Under the pieces are notes generated by a model. The model saw only the letters and a program-made list of their open reading frames with translations. It did no database searches and was not told the DNA's origin. From Lachnotalea sp. AF33-28 (GTDB taxonomy: Bacteria; Bacillota; Clostridia; Lachnospirales; Lachnospiraceae), in the NCBI RefSeq assembly GCF_003477885.1, contig NZ_QUEE01000005.1, positions 140,561-204,560 of the forward strand: a stretch of DNA of 64,000 nucleotides, read 5' to 3'. Numbering within the stretch: position 1 is the stretch's first letter; every line of letters begins with the position of its first letter. Shown here in pieces: positions 44,663 through 53,984 of the stretch. Both the position numbers and the translations under genes were made by a program.

Positions 44663-46471
44663 ATGAACAGAATTTTAAACAGGCTTGGGCATGTCCTGGC
44701 CGGCATTTCTTTGAAACGAAAAATACTGTATATTGTGCTTTTTTCCATCATACTGGTATCCTGTGCGGGAATTTCCGGGCTGCAGCTGGCCACGTCGGCC
44801 TACAACCGTCTGCTCCAGGATACCCTTGCCCGCAATCTTTCCTATTCCGCCACCACCGTATCTTTTTATCTGGCCAACATTGAAACCATGTCAGGACTGA
44901 TGCTCTCCGACGCCAATGTGCAGAGCAACCTGGCTTCGGTGAAGCATTCGGAAAATCCCAGAATCAGGACTGAGGCCTACAGAAACCTCGCCGCTACGGT
45001 GCTGGAATACTATCAGCAGTACAAATCCAATTATATCGGATATATCACACTGAATAACGAGGAATTTATTACCTATTCCAATTATCTCGGATCTCAGAAA
45101 ACGCCGGATCACATAGAGTCCCATGTGCTGGAGGCTGCCCATGAAGGGGACGGCAGGCCGGTCTGGATCTCGGATTACAGCGATGAATACGGGCTGTTTA
45201 TGGGGCGCCTGTTCAAGTACATCCAGAGCTCCAACCTGGAGGAGCTGGGCACGCTGATCGTGTCCGTGGATTTAAACGGGCTCATGGATTCCCTGAATTT
45301 CAATGAGGGCATGTATGAGGACGCGCAGTATTATATCCTGGCGGATGACCGGATTATTTATAATCATACGGATCTGTCCGAGTCGGTCCGGCAGGGCATG
45401 GAGCAGATTGCTGATGGGAAGTACGCGATAATGACGGTGGACGGACACCGGTATTTTGCCGTATCCAACACGATTCCAGGATTTAACTGGACCTATGCCT
45501 GCTATGTGTCCTACGATCCGATCTTTCATACGGTTTCGCTGGCTAAGATGATCAGCATCGTGATGCTGGTGATCAGCGTGCTGCTGTCGGTGGTATTTTC
45601 GGAATCCATGATCGCTTTTATCAGCAGGCATACCAACCAGCTGGTGCGCAAGATGCAGGCTTTCAGTGCGGATGAAAACGCTGTGATTGAAAATGCGTAT
45701 GACTACAGCCGCCGCCGGGACGAGTTTGGACTGCTGAACCGTCAGTTTGACAGCATGGCGGAAAAGATCAGGGAGCTGATACAGGTCAATTATGTGAATG
45801 AGCTCTGGAAAAAGGACGCTCAGCTCAAAGCGCTGGAGATGCAGATCAATCCTCATTTTCTGTACAATACGCTGGAATCCGTGAACTGGCGGGCGAAGGC
45901 CGCAGGCAACGGGGAGATCTCCTGCATGGTGGAATCCTTGGGCACCCTGCTTAGGGCGACGCTTAGCAAAACTAATTCCATTCTGGATCTGAAGCAGGAG
46001 CTGGAGATCATCACCGCGTATATCACGATTCAGAAATACCGGTTTGAGGACCGTCTGGAGTATTGCATCACCTGTGAGGAGGGGCTGTACGGCGCCAGGA
46101 TACCGAAGATGATCATACAGCCGCTGGTGGAGAACGCCATCAACTACGGCCTGGAGGAAAGCACGGAGTTCTGCAGCATTGGGATACTGATTGAACATGA
46201 CCGGACGGATCATACGCTGGTCATCCATGTGAAAAATGACGGATCACAGTTTGAAGAGGATCTGCTTTTAAAGCTGCGTTCTTCCCAGATCAAGCCCAAC
46301 GGATTTGGCATAGGGCTGATCAACATCGACGAGCGCATCAAGCTGATGTATGGCAGGGAATATGGGCTCACGCTCTATAATGAGGACGAAAAGGCTGTGG
46401 CGGAGATACGGATGCCATATATTACCGGGGAAGAGGGGGATGCGGATGCTGAAACTGATCATTGCGGATGA
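44663..46471 (+). CDS. YesM-type sensor histidine kinase
   Basis: 602 residues. First helix near 18-40, sensor domain to about 290, second helix near 297-318, HAMP-like linker, then QINPHFLYNTLE with His 398 and the ATPase boxes (PLVENAINYGLEE, GFGIGLINIDERIKLMYG). ATG 44663 follows GGGGGAG; an open frame extends to 44519 without a good site. Probably senses the sugar taken up by the divergent ABC operon. Confidence 0.92.
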   Translation: MNRILNRLGHVLAGISLKRKILYIVLFSIILVSCAGISGLQLATSAYNRLLQDTLARNLSYSATTVSFYLANIETMSGLMLSDANVQSNLASVKHSENPRIRTEAYRNLAATVLEYYQQYKSNYIGYITLNNEEFITYSNYLGSQKTPDHIESHVLEAAHEGDGRPVWISDYSDEYGLFMGRLFKYIQSSNLEELGTLIVSVDLNGLMDSLNFNEGMYEDAQYYILADDRIIYNHTDLSESVRQGMEQIADGKYAIMTVDGHRYFAVSNTIPGFNWTYACYVSYDPIFHTVSLAKMISIVMLVISVLLSVVFSESMIAFISRHTNQLVRKMQAFSADENAVIENAYDYSRRRDEFGLLNRQFDSMAEKIRELIQVNYVNELWKKDAQLKALEMQINPHFLYNTLESVNWRAKAAGNGEISCMVESLGTLLRATLSKTNSILDLKQELEIITAYITIQKYRFEDRLEYCITCEEGLYGARIPKMIIQPLVENAINYGLEESTEFCSIGILIEHDRTDHTLVIHVKNDGSQFEEDLLLKLRSSQIKPNGFGIGLINIDERIKLMYGREYGLTLYNEDEKAVAEIRMPYITGEEGDADAETDHCG

Positions 46472-47960
46472 CGAGAGGGTCATCAGAGAGACAATATCAA
46501 ACTTAATAGACTGGAAGAGCCTGGACGCAGAACTGATCGGCTTATGCTCCAACGGACTTGAGGCTTATGATATGATTATCGATGAATCGCCGGACATCGT
46601 GCTGACCGATATCAAGATGCCGGGAATGAGCGGGCTGGAGCTGATCCGGAAGATATCGGAGACGGACCTGGATACACAGTTTGTCATTCTCTCCGGCTAC
46701 GGAGAGTTTGAATACGCCAAGGAGGCCATGAAATACGGCGTGAAGCAGTATGTGCTCAAGCCCTGCAGCCAGTCCAAGATTGAGGAGGCCATAAGGGAGG
46801 TCTCAAAGGACTGTTATGCGCGGAAACAGGCCAGGAATCTGGAGAACAGCCAGTACCTGCTCACCAACAATATGCAGCATAACATTATGTCCAGCATCAT
46901 CGGCGAGAGCATGGGGCAGGACAGGCGGTGGGAAGAGATTCTGGAGGAATATGAGCCCTATATGGATTTTCACGGGACCGCCTATCAGCTGTTTTATGTA
47001 TATTATCTGGAACGGGAGAGCCTGGAGCCGTTTCTGGCAGAGCTTAGACAGTACTGTCTAAGCCACATGCCTCAGGTGACTCTGCACGGCGTATATGTGA
47101 GCAATACGCTGCTGCTGTTTTTCAAGAGCTTTTCAGAGGATTACAAGGAGTTTACCGGGTATATCAGAGGGCTTGACTTTGAAACCCAGCATGTGACGCT
47201 GGAGCTTGCGGGGGAGGCCTATGACAGCCTTCAGGAGCTGCTGCGCGTAGTTCTGGCCAAACTGACCCGTTACAGCAACATCTACTATATCAATAATTTC
47301 CACAGCATCTACACCTGCAACTATAACTATATTATTGAGGAGACCGGACGGCTGTACCAGCAGATCCGGCAGGGCAGCGCCGGGGACATGGACAGGATGT
47401 CGGAGATCCTGTCGGGGATTGACGATATCGATTTTCTGCGGCAGCTTTCCGGCAGCCTTATGCTAAAGGCTGCGCTGGATGATGCATCCCTGTCCACGAT
47501 CCGCCTGACGGAGTGGCTGGCTAAGGCCAACGAGGAGACGGATATCGGCAGGCTTAAGCAGATGGTGATTTCCCATTTGAGCGAGATGCTGGCCGAACCC
47601 CGGCAGGAGAGCTCTTACTGCGCCATGACCAGGCAGATCTTTGAATATGTGGAGAACAACCTTCAAAACTCCAATCTGACGTTAAACTATATTGCGGAAC
47701 ACTGCCTGTATATGAATGTGGACTATGTGAGCAAGAAGTTTGTCAGGGAGACCGGGCGCAAATTTTCGGATTATCTGACGGATGTGAGGATTCGAAAGGC
47801 CAAAGAATATATGATGTCCGGGGATAAGATACAGGACATCGCGGAGAAGGTGGGCTGCGGAAAGAATCCCCAGTATTTTTCCCAGCTGTTTAAAAAAAGG
47901 GTGGGCATGACGCCCACCGCTTATATGGCGAAATACTGCGGAGCGGGGCAGGCCCGTTAG
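46446..47960 (+). CDS. YesN-type response regulator with AraC HTH
   Basis: 504 residues. REC domain with Asp 55 (VLTDIKMPGMSG) and a KP at about 104, a long middle region (130-400) typical of YesN-like regulators, and a C-terminal AraC HTH (IAEHCLYMNVDYVSKKFVRE, IAEKVGCGKNPQYFSQLFKK). ATG 46446 has AGAGGGGG 6 nt upstream; ATG 46440 is too close to it. It overlaps the kinase by 26 bp. Confidence 0.92.
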   Translation: MLKLIIADDERVIRETISNLIDWKSLDAELIGLCSNGLEAYDMIIDESPDIVLTDIKMPGMSGLELIRKISETDLDTQFVILSGYGEFEYAKEAMKYGVKQYVLKPCSQSKIEEAIREVSKDCYARKQARNLENSQYLLTNNMQHNIMSSIIGESMGQDRRWEEILEEYEPYMDFHGTAYQLFYVYYLERESLEPFLAELRQYCLSHMPQVTLHGVYVSNTLLLFFKSFSEDYKEFTGYIRGLDFETQHVTLELAGEAYDSLQELLRVVLAKLTRYSNIYYINNFHSIYTCNYNYIIEETGRLYQQIRQGSAGDMDRMSEILSGIDDIDFLRQLSGSLMLKAALDDASLSTIRLTEWLAKANEETDIGRLKQMVISHLSEMLAEPRQESSYCAMTRQIFEYVENNLQNSNLTLNYIAEHCLYMNVDYVSKKFVRETGRKFSDYLTDVRIRKAKEYMMSGDKIQDIAEKVGCGKNPQYFSQLFKKRVGMTPTAYMAKYCGAGQAR

Positions 47961-47969
47961 AAGGACCCT

Positions 47970-48698
47970 TTAAAATTCTTCCAGCATCTCTATGATCCGG
48001 CCGCGGGTATAGGCGCCGAGAAATTTCTTCTGTTCCTTGTCCAGCGATGCGATATCGATGGGTTCACCGAAACGGAAGGTGACTTCCTGCCGCTTTATCC
48101 GGGGCATGTGTTTTTCAAATATGTCCGCAGTGTTATGGATGGCGACGGGGATGATCGGACATTTCGTCTTTTCGGCCATCTTCATGCTGCCTTCCTTGAA
48201 GTCCAGCAGATCCGTCTCCTGTTCGGCCTTGTTCCTTGTGCCCTCGGGAAAGATCCAGACGGATATCCCGTTCTTGATCTTGTCGATGCCCACCAGGATG
48301 GTTTTTAAGCCTTCCTTGATATTTTCACGGTCCAGAAACAGGCAGTGCAGATATTTCATATAAATGCTTAACAGCGGAATCTTTTCCATTTCCTTTTTGG
48401 CCACAAATCCGCATTGGCCCTTAATCAGCGTATATCCGATGACGATATCAAAGTAACTGCGGTGATTGCCCACATAGAGCACTGCCCGGTCATCAGGGAT
48501 ATTTTCCCTGCCGATTACGTTCACCTTTGTGCCGGACAGGACGATGATCACGCGAAACGCCCACTGCACAATGGCCAGAGAACTGCGGCCCTTAAGATCG
48601 GGGTTAAACTTGCCGATGATCCATTCCACGAGCATGATCGGGATGGAAAAGATCAAGAACAGCACTACAAAAGTTGCGACGATAATAAAACGCAGCAT
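47970..48698 (-). CDS. plsC: 1-acyl-glycerol-3-phosphate acyltransferase
   Basis: 242 residues. One N-terminal membrane helix, acyltransferase boxes NHRSYFD (HX4D near 77), FLDRENIK, WIFPEGTRNK near 150 and the fourth box VPVAIHNT. It adds the second acyl chain in phosphatidic acid synthesis at the cytoplasmic face. The ribosome site GGAGG lies inside the pncB end; the stop and start are one base apart, so it is co-transcribed with pncB. Confidence 0.9.
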   Translation of the reverse strand: MLRFIIVATFVVLFLIFSIPIMLVEWIIGKFNPDLKGRSSLAIVQWAFRVIIVLSGTKVNVIGRENIPDDRAVLYVGNHRSYFDIVIGYTLIKGQCGFVAKKEMEKIPLLSIYMKYLHCLFLDRENIKEGLKTILVGIDKIKNGISVWIFPEGTRNKAEQETDLLDFKEGSMKMAEKTKCPIIPVAIHNTADIFEKHMPRIKRQEVTFRFGEPIDIASLDKEQKKFLGAYTRGRIIEMLEEF

Positions 48699-48699
48699 A

Positions 48700-50172
48700 T
48701 CAAACCTCCTGCATCTGATTTAATGAATTCATGCGGTCTAAGAGCCTGTTTTTCATATGATAGAGCTCATGGGACAGGTCCACATGTACCTGATGGGGAT
48801 TGACCAGACGGCGGGTCTCATCCCATAATGTATCCAGCTGTGCGGCGCAGTAGTCACGGATTTCCATAACGCTGGGAGAAGTGTATATACAGCGGCCGCC
48901 CTGAAAGACCGGAACCAGCATCTCACACATCCGGTATTCACCCGGGCGCAGATAGGTCTTCTTCCAGGTATCCACCGGATCAAACAGCAGCAGGGGATTG
49001 CTCTCTTCGTATTTCTCATCCGCAAGGGCGATCAGATCGGCGATGATCTTGCCGGTGGCGCGGCTGTAGATGCGGTAGACCGTCTTATTGCCGGGATTGG
49101 TCACCTTTTCCGTATTTTCGGAAATTTTGATCTTGGGGATGAATTTTCCCGACGCTTCATCCAATACTGCCGCAAGCTTATAGACGCCGCCGAAAGCGGG
49201 GCAGTCGTTGGAGGTGATCATGTTGGTGCCGACACCCCAGGAATTGATGGCCGCGCCCTGATTCTTAAGGCTCTGGATCAGATATTCGTCCAGGTCGCTG
49301 GAGGCGGAGATCACGGCGTCGGTAAAGCCGGCGGCATCCAGCATCTTTTTGGCTTCCTTGGACAGATAGGCAAGATCTCCGCTGTCCATGCGGATGCCGT
49401 AGAACTTAAGCTTCCGGCCGGCCGCCTTCATCTCCTGAAATACGCGTATCGCGTGGGGGATACCGGACTTTAATGTATCATATGTATCCACCAGCAGCAG
49501 GCAGGCGTCCGGATAGAGCCGGGCATAAGTCCTGAAGGCCGTCAGCTCGTCGGGAAAGCTCATGATCCAGCTGTGCGCGTGGGTCCCCTTTACCGGTACA
49601 TCGAAGAGCTGGCCGGCCAGCACGTTGGAGGTGCCGATACACCCGCCGATCATGGCGGCCCTGGCCCCGTAGGTGCCGGCATCAGGTCCCTGCGCCCGCC
49701 GCAGACCGAATTCCATAACACCGTCGCCATTGGCGGCATAGACCACACGGGATGCCTTGGTGGCGATCAGGCTCTGGTGATTGATCAGGGTGAGAATGGC
49801 TGTTTCCACCAGCTGCGCTTCCATGATCGGAGCAACCACCTTCACTAACGGTTCCCGGGGGAAGATTACGCTGCCTTCAGGTATGGCGTAGATATCTCCG
49901 GAGAAACGGAAGTCCGCGAGGTATTCGAGAAAATCCTCATCGAAGAATCCGGTGCTGCGAAGGTAGCTGATTTCATCGGGGCCGAATTTGAGCCCCCTGA
50001 TGTAGTCCATGAGCTGGTCCACGCCCGCCATGACGGCATAGCCGCCGCTGCAGGGATTGGACCGGTAAAATACGTCGAATACCACGGTCTGGTTTCGGTT
50101 TTCCTTGTAATAACCCTGCATCATGGTCAGTTCGTAGAGATCTGTCAGCAGGGTGAGGTTGCGAGAGTCCAT
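48700..50172 (-). CDS. pncB: Nicotinate phosphoribosyltransferase
   Basis: 490 residues with the type II/III PRTase barrel: LTDLYELTMMQGYYKENR near 8, GTHAHSWIMSFPDEL near 195 (phosphate and base site) and YGIRMDSGDLAYLSKEAKK near 255. It makes nicotinate mononucleotide in NAD salvage. The start has GAGGATACAG upstream. A 600-bp repeat-filled region precedes it. Confidence 0.92.
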   Translation of the reverse strand: MDSRNLTLLTDLYELTMMQGYYKENRNQTVVFDVFYRSNPCSGGYAVMAGVDQLMDYIRGLKFGPDEISYLRSTGFFDEDFLEYLADFRFSGDIYAIPEGSVIFPREPLVKVVAPIMEAQLVETAILTLINHQSLIATKASRVVYAANGDGVMEFGLRRAQGPDAGTYGARAAMIGGCIGTSNVLAGQLFDVPVKGTHAHSWIMSFPDELTAFRTYARLYPDACLLLVDTYDTLKSGIPHAIRVFQEMKAAGRKLKFYGIRMDSGDLAYLSKEAKKMLDAAGFTDAVISASSDLDEYLIQSLKNQGAAINSWGVGTNMITSNDCPAFGGVYKLAAVLDEASGKFIPKIKISENTEKVTNPGNKTVYRIYSRATGKIIADLIALADEKYEESNPLLLFDPVDTWKKTYLRPGEYRMCEMLVPVFQGGRCIYTSPSVMEIRDYCAAQLDTLWDETRRLVNPHQVHVDLSHELYHMKNRLLDRMNSLNQMQEV

Positions 50173-50225
50173 TCTGTATCCTCGTTTCTGCGCCGGGAGG
50201 CGGCACCTTTTCTCATTGCAGCCAT

Positions 50226-50553
50226 GTCAGCAAGCCGACATGCCCCTTTTGGGGGATGCGCATGATTTTCAGAAGTAAGAGTCTGCTGCGCAGACGAAAA
50301 TCAGCACGATGTAATGTCTGCCGACATTATATCAAGTCAGCAAGCTGACATGCCCCTTTTGGGGGATGCGCATAATTTTCAGAAGTAAAAGTCTGCTATG
50401 CAGACGAAAATCAGCGCGATATAATGTCTGCCGACATTATATCATGTCAGCAAGCTGACATGCCCCTCCGGGGGATGCGCATGATTTTCAGAAGTAAGAG
50501 TCTGCTGCGCAGACGAAAATCAGCACGATATAATGTCTGCCGACATTATATCA
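50226..50553. repeat. Three tandem 110-bp hairpin-rich units
   Basis: Units begin at 50226, 50336 and 50446 (period 110 bp), with only a few differences. Each contains GTCAGCAAGCTGAC, a stem TGATTTTC...GAAAATCA enclosing GTCTGCTGCGCAGAC, and GATATAATGTC-TGCC-GACATTATATC. There are no unique spacers, so it is not CRISPR. It lies between the divergent pncB and MerR genes. Confidence 0.95.
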
Positions 50554-50613
50554 ATAAAAACCAGATTTCACAAGAGGAGATGGACTGCTTCACAGGATTC
50601 GGAGCGAATGATG

Positions 50614-50735
50614 TTACTGTTTACACCCTGCCCTCTCATACGCGGGAATTATTCGCTAACTGTGAACAGTAGCGAACGATGTTACTGTTCCGGCCCTGTC
50701 TTGCGCGGGACGTTTTCAGTAGTCGAGTACAGCAA
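50614..50735. repeat. Two adjacent copies of palindromic repeat family 1
   Basis: The first (50614-50671) runs TTACTGTTTACA...TGTGAACAGTA and is flanked by GCGAATGATG (50604-50613) and GCGAACGATG (50672-50681), a near-direct repeat. The second (50682-50735) is diverged (TTACTGTTCCGGCCCTGTC...CAGCAA). Both keep the CCTG...GCGGGA core. Confidence 0.8.
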
Positions 50736-50772
50736 CGGATGATATACTATATCCAAAGGAAGTGTATGCCAG

Positions 50773-51597
50773 ATGAAACAGCTTTTTACCGTAGGGGAAA
50801 TGCAGAACCTTTTTCACATAAACGCCAAGACGCTTCGGTATTATGATGAGATCGGACTGCTGAAGCCGGAAAGCACCGATCCGGTTACAGGGTACCGTTA
50901 TTATTCCACGCGCCAGTTTGAGCGCTTAAATACAATCAAATATCTGAGGGCTCTGGATATGCCTCTGGAAAAAATTCGCCGTTTTTTTGAAAATAAAGAT
51001 ACCGCGACGATCCGCCGGATCATGGAGGAACAGCTGGAAGAGACCAGAATCAAGATTGAAAATCTGCGCGGTATTGAACATAAGCTGGAAAAACGGCTGT
51101 CATGCCTTGCCGATGCGGTCGGTGCCGAGACCGGCCGGATCCGTCTCTGCAGCCTGCCAAAACGCCGCATTGTCTTCCTTCGCCGGGACATACTGCAGGG
51201 GGAAGATCTGGAATATCCGATCAGGGAGCTGGAAAGGGAGAATAACCTGGAGGCGGTTATGTTCCTTGGCAAGGTCGGCGTTTCTGTTTCCTGCGAGCGC
51301 CTGCTTCAGCGGAAATTTGACCGCTTTTCCGGTATTTTTGTGCTGCTGGAGGAGGAAGACGGGTACCGGGGGGAGTGCCGCTGTCTGCCGGACGGAGAAT
51401 ATTTGACGATATCCTATTCCGGCACCCATCGGCACTCGGAAGAGTACTACTGCCGCCTGCTGGATGCGGCGCCGGAGATGGGCTATGTGTGCGCCGGAGA
51501 TTCGGTGGAGATCACCTGGATTGATTCCGGATTTACGGACGATACGGCCAGGTATCTGACCGAGCTGCAGATCCCGGTCAGGCGGGTGAATAGATAA
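50773..51597 (+). CDS. MerR family regulator with GyrI-like effector domain
   Basis: 274 residues. N-terminal HTH (FTVGEMQNLFHINAKTLRYY, IGLLKPESTDPVTGYRYYS), coiled dimerisation helix to about 115, then a BmrR/GyrI-type domain binding hydrophobic drugs. Start ATG 50773 with GGAAG. A MerR-type 19-bp-spacer promoter lies before the MATE pump at 53985; this regulator is the best local candidate to act there, although an AT-rich toxin-antitoxin module now separates them. Confidence 0.9.
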   Translation: MKQLFTVGEMQNLFHINAKTLRYYDEIGLLKPESTDPVTGYRYYSTRQFERLNTIKYLRALDMPLEKIRRFFENKDTATIRRIMEEQLEETRIKIENLRGIEHKLEKRLSCLADAVGAETGRIRLCSLPKRRIVFLRRDILQGEDLEYPIRELERENNLEAVMFLGKVGVSVSCERLLQRKFDRFSGIFVLLEEEDGYRGECRCLPDGEYLTISYSGTHRHSEEYYCRLLDAAPEMGYVCAGDSVEITWIDSGFTDDTARYLTELQIPVRRVNR

Positions 51598-51681
51598 GTT
51601 TGAAACGATATCTTACAAAATCCCTTAAATGGCGACGTTGAAGCTATAAAGCTTACTTATGGAGCAGGGGATAAGTAGTTA

Positions 51682-51710
51682 TTGACTTGATTTAGTTTCA
51701 CTGATATAAT
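51682..51710 (+). promoter_or_regulatory. Promoter of the AbiE module
   Basis: TTGACT at 51682-51687, 17 bp, TATAAT at 51705-51710. Confidence 0.8.
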
Positions 51711-51752
51711 AGGTTTCACTATAAGAGTGAAAGTGGTGATTACAGTGAAACT
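51694..51752. promoter_or_regulatory. Antitoxin operator: four TTTCACT/AGTGAAA boxes
   Basis: AGTTTCACT at 51694 and GGTTTCACT at 51712 face AGTGAAA at 51726 and AGTGAAACT at 51744. The inner pair is a perfect 7-bp inverted repeat and the outer pair a 9-bp one. They overlap the -10 box and the start codon region, fitting autorepression by the antitoxin. Confidence 0.7.
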
Positions 51753-52770
51753 TGATGATAGAAAAGGAATGGAATGTGTAGCAAGTAAAATGCTTAAGCT
51801 TCCGAATATCCAAAAATACGAAGTAGGTCGTAAAACAGAGAATGGATTTATTGCATCTGTGGAGATGGATGACGGCTTTGAATTTAAAATACATGCTTAT
51901 TCCGTACAGCAAGTGTATCCATCTACAGTAATGCAACTGATTGAAAAGAAAAGTAATGAAAAAGAAATCCATATTATAGTGTCGCCCTATATATCGGAGC
52001 GAACAGCTGAAATTTGTGAAAAAAATGGGATGGGGTATTTTGATTATGCTGGGAACTGTTGGTTTGTTGGACATTCAATTTACTTGTCAGAGCGGGGAAA
52101 TAAAAATCTTCAGCCAAAGCAGAACAGTGCGGTTTCAGTATTCGGGAGATCTTCCAGGGTATCTTCCTTAATTTTGCGGGAACTTTTTGCAGATTTAACT
52201 AAAGCATGGAAGTTAAAGCATTTATCAGAGAAGGTCAACTGTAGTATTGGTCAGGTGTCAAAAGTAATGGATTTCTTGGTCAAGAATGCATGGGCGGTTA
52301 AAACGTCAGAAGGATATAAAATTTCTGAGCCAGAATCTGTTTTAAAGGAATGGAGTAAGACCTATGGTAAAAAGGAAGTATCTTCTTATCCTTGCTATAG
52401 TCTGGAAAATCCAGCAGCTTTGGAAAAAAAATTAAGAAAATTAAGGCAGGATATGGGGATAGAAAGTTATCTTACCGGTTTTTCCGGTGGAGTCCGATAT
52501 GCGCCAGTAGTTCGTTATAACAAAGTGCATGTCTATATAGCACCGGAAGACATACAGGAAGCAATCAATTATTTAGAATTAAAAGAAGTGGATAGTGGTG
52601 CGAATGTGATTATCTTTACATTAGAAAATGATTCTTATATAAAAGACTGTAGAATAATTCAAGAGGATAAGGTTGTGTCACCATTACAGATATATTTGGA
52701 TAGCACACAGTTAAAAGGGCGAGGCGAAGAAATGGCGGAGGCAGTCCTTAAAAAGGAGATTATTAAGTGA
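51745..52770 (+). CDS. AbiEi-like type IV antitoxin
   Basis: 341 residues. The first part (IHIIVSPYISERTAEICEKN, FDYAGNCWFVG) and the winged helix region (LKHLSEKVNCSIGQVSKVMD) match antitoxins of the AbiEi group. It should repress its own promoter and counteract the nucleotidyltransferase toxin. No ATG is available. GTG 51745 has AAGTGGTGAT upstream and leaves room for a leader; GTG 51727 would lie only about 10 nt from the likely transcript start. AT-rich and probably transferred. Confidence 0.72.
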   Translation: MKLDDRKGMECVASKMLKLPNIQKYEVGRKTENGFIASVEMDDGFEFKIHAYSVQQVYPSTVMQLIEKKSNEKEIHIIVSPYISERTAEICEKNGMGYFDYAGNCWFVGHSIYLSERGNKNLQPKQNSAVSVFGRSSRVSSLILRELFADLTKAWKLKHLSEKVNCSIGQVSKVMDFLVKNAWAVKTSEGYKISEPESVLKEWSKTYGKKEVSSYPCYSLENPAALEKKLRKLRQDMGIESYLTGFSGGVRYAPVVRYNKVHVYIAPEDIQEAINYLELKEVDSGANVIIFTLENDSYIKDCRIIQEDKVVSPLQIYLDSTQLKGRGEEMAEAVLKKEIIK

Positions 52771-53603
52771 TAAGAGATGAAGATTTGAAAAGCAGTATTG
52801 ATTATTCAGAAGGACAAAAGGAAGCAGCTCACAGAATATTGGTGGAACTGGTAAATATTTTTAAAGAGTATGAGGAAGATATTCGGATTGTAGGCGGCTG
52901 GGTTCCAGATTTGATGTTCCCGGGAGAGGGACATATAGGTAGTGTAGATGTTGATGTTCTAATCAATCATTTAACACTACAGGATGAAGGATATCAGAAT
53001 ATGTCAAGAATTCTGCAGAGTTGTGGATACAGAGAGCATCCGGATAAATATTTTTCATTTGTTAAAACAGTGGAGATAGAGGGAATTTCTTATGATGTAG
53101 ATGTTGATATTTTGGCGGGAATGTATGGTGGGACACAACAAAAAAGAAGAAGTCAACATGTGCAGGGGATTAAGGCATTAAAGGCCACAGGTGGAAATTT
53201 TGCATTTGATTTTCCAGCACAGAAAATACATGTGGAGGCAAAGAGACCGGATGGAGCCTTAGATGTGGCAAATGTGAGTGTTGTTGCGGTAGTTCCTTAT
53301 CTGATTATGAAAGCGACAGCAATGGGAAGAGGAAAGGCCAAAGATGCTTATGATATTTATTTTTTAATTAAGCACTATAAAGGTGGTATAAATGAGCTGG
53401 CAAAAGAGTTTCAACCTGCCGAAGATAAAAAACTTGTACAGGAAATGAAAGAGAAACTGGCTGGTAAATTTGCTTCTGCAGACCATGCAGGTCCCAAAGA
53501 TGTAGCTGATTTCTTGGAGTTGAGTGATGATGAAGATATGGCAATGATAAAAAGGGATGCTTACGAGCAAGTTCAGGCATTACTCAATTTAATTTCAAAT
53601 TGA
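52767..53603 (+). CDS. AbiEii/AbiGii-type nucleotidyltransferase toxin
   Basis: 278 residues. Nucleotidyltransferase motif VGGWVPDLMFPG then GSVDVDVLIN (the GG...DxD active-site pair), with a further Asp in SYDVDVDIL. It would add nucleotides to an essential RNA such as tRNA and arrest growth, including during phage infection. Starts at GTG 52767 with AAGGAG, overlapping the antitoxin stop (GTGA). AT-rich. Confidence 0.75.
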   Translation: MIRDEDLKSSIDYSEGQKEAAHRILVELVNIFKEYEEDIRIVGGWVPDLMFPGEGHIGSVDVDVLINHLTLQDEGYQNMSRILQSCGYREHPDKYFSFVKTVEIEGISYDVDVDILAGMYGGTQQKRRSQHVQGIKALKATGGNFAFDFPAQKIHVEAKRPDGALDVANVSVVAVVPYLIMKATAMGRGKAKDAYDIYFLIKHYKGGINELAKEFQPAEDKKLVQEMKEKLAGKFASADHAGPKDVADFLELSDDEDMAMIKRDAYEQVQALLNLISN

Positions 53604-53984
53604 ATAATATTTCCATCAAAAGAAGCTGCCCGATAAGGACAGCTTGTCAGCTATGACCGTGCAGTTGTCCGCATAAGCAGGGGCTTCCTTCAGTATGTCA
53701 GAGAAAGCGGATACATCAAGGGTGCTTCCTAAGTATAGACATACAACAAAATCTATTAAATAGCAAGAAAATCGGCGGATTTAAAGGTTTTTCTAGTGTT
53801 TCACAAGTTTAGATGGGGCAAAGGACATACCTAATTACAAGCGTTACAGTTTAATATTACATTTTACGACTGTGAAAAAAATTATACTTGACCTTCCAGC
53901 TGCTGGAAGGTTTATCCTGTTTATTGGGGGAGATGAGAGCGGTATTTCACCGCCCGATGAAGACTCCCGGGAAGAGGAGAGAGT
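53604..53984. other. Intergenic region with decayed sequence and MATE promoter
   Basis: No intact gene. A hairpin (AAGCTGCCC/GGACAGCTT) follows the toxin stop without a T-tract. The minus strand of about 53620-53760 is an open frame of some 45 codons (LGSTLDVSAFSDILKEA) that might be a relic of a coding sequence. The MerR-type promoter is at 53888. Confidence 0.45.
53888..53918 (+). promoter_or_regulatory. MerR-type promoter and operator of the MATE gene
   Basis: TTGACC at 53888-53893 and TATCCT at 53913-53918 are 19 bp apart, too far for normal use and diagnostic of MerR activation. Between them lies the palindrome ACCTTCCAGC-TGCTGGAAGGT (53891-53911). Confidence 0.85.

Larger units (their letters stand above)
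50173..50772. other. 600-bp repeat-rich intergenic region
   Basis: No gene. It is filled by the 110-bp tandem array (50226-50553) and two family-1 elements (50614-50735). The rest is a short AT-rich stretch with GGAAG before the MerR start. Open frames across it follow repeat periodicity and lack ribosome sites. Confidence 0.8.

Noticed and set aside
45272..46228. 318-codon open frame on the minus strand
   Set aside because: Shadow of the histidine kinase gene; no ribosome site and His/Gln-rich nonsense composition.
50226..50553. CRISPR array
   Set aside because: The units are 110 bp, directly abutting and have no unique spacers; no cas genes are present.
50424..50672. 82-codon open frame over the repeats
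   Set aside because: It runs through the tandem unit and a palindromic element with no ribosome site, and is explained by repeat sequence.
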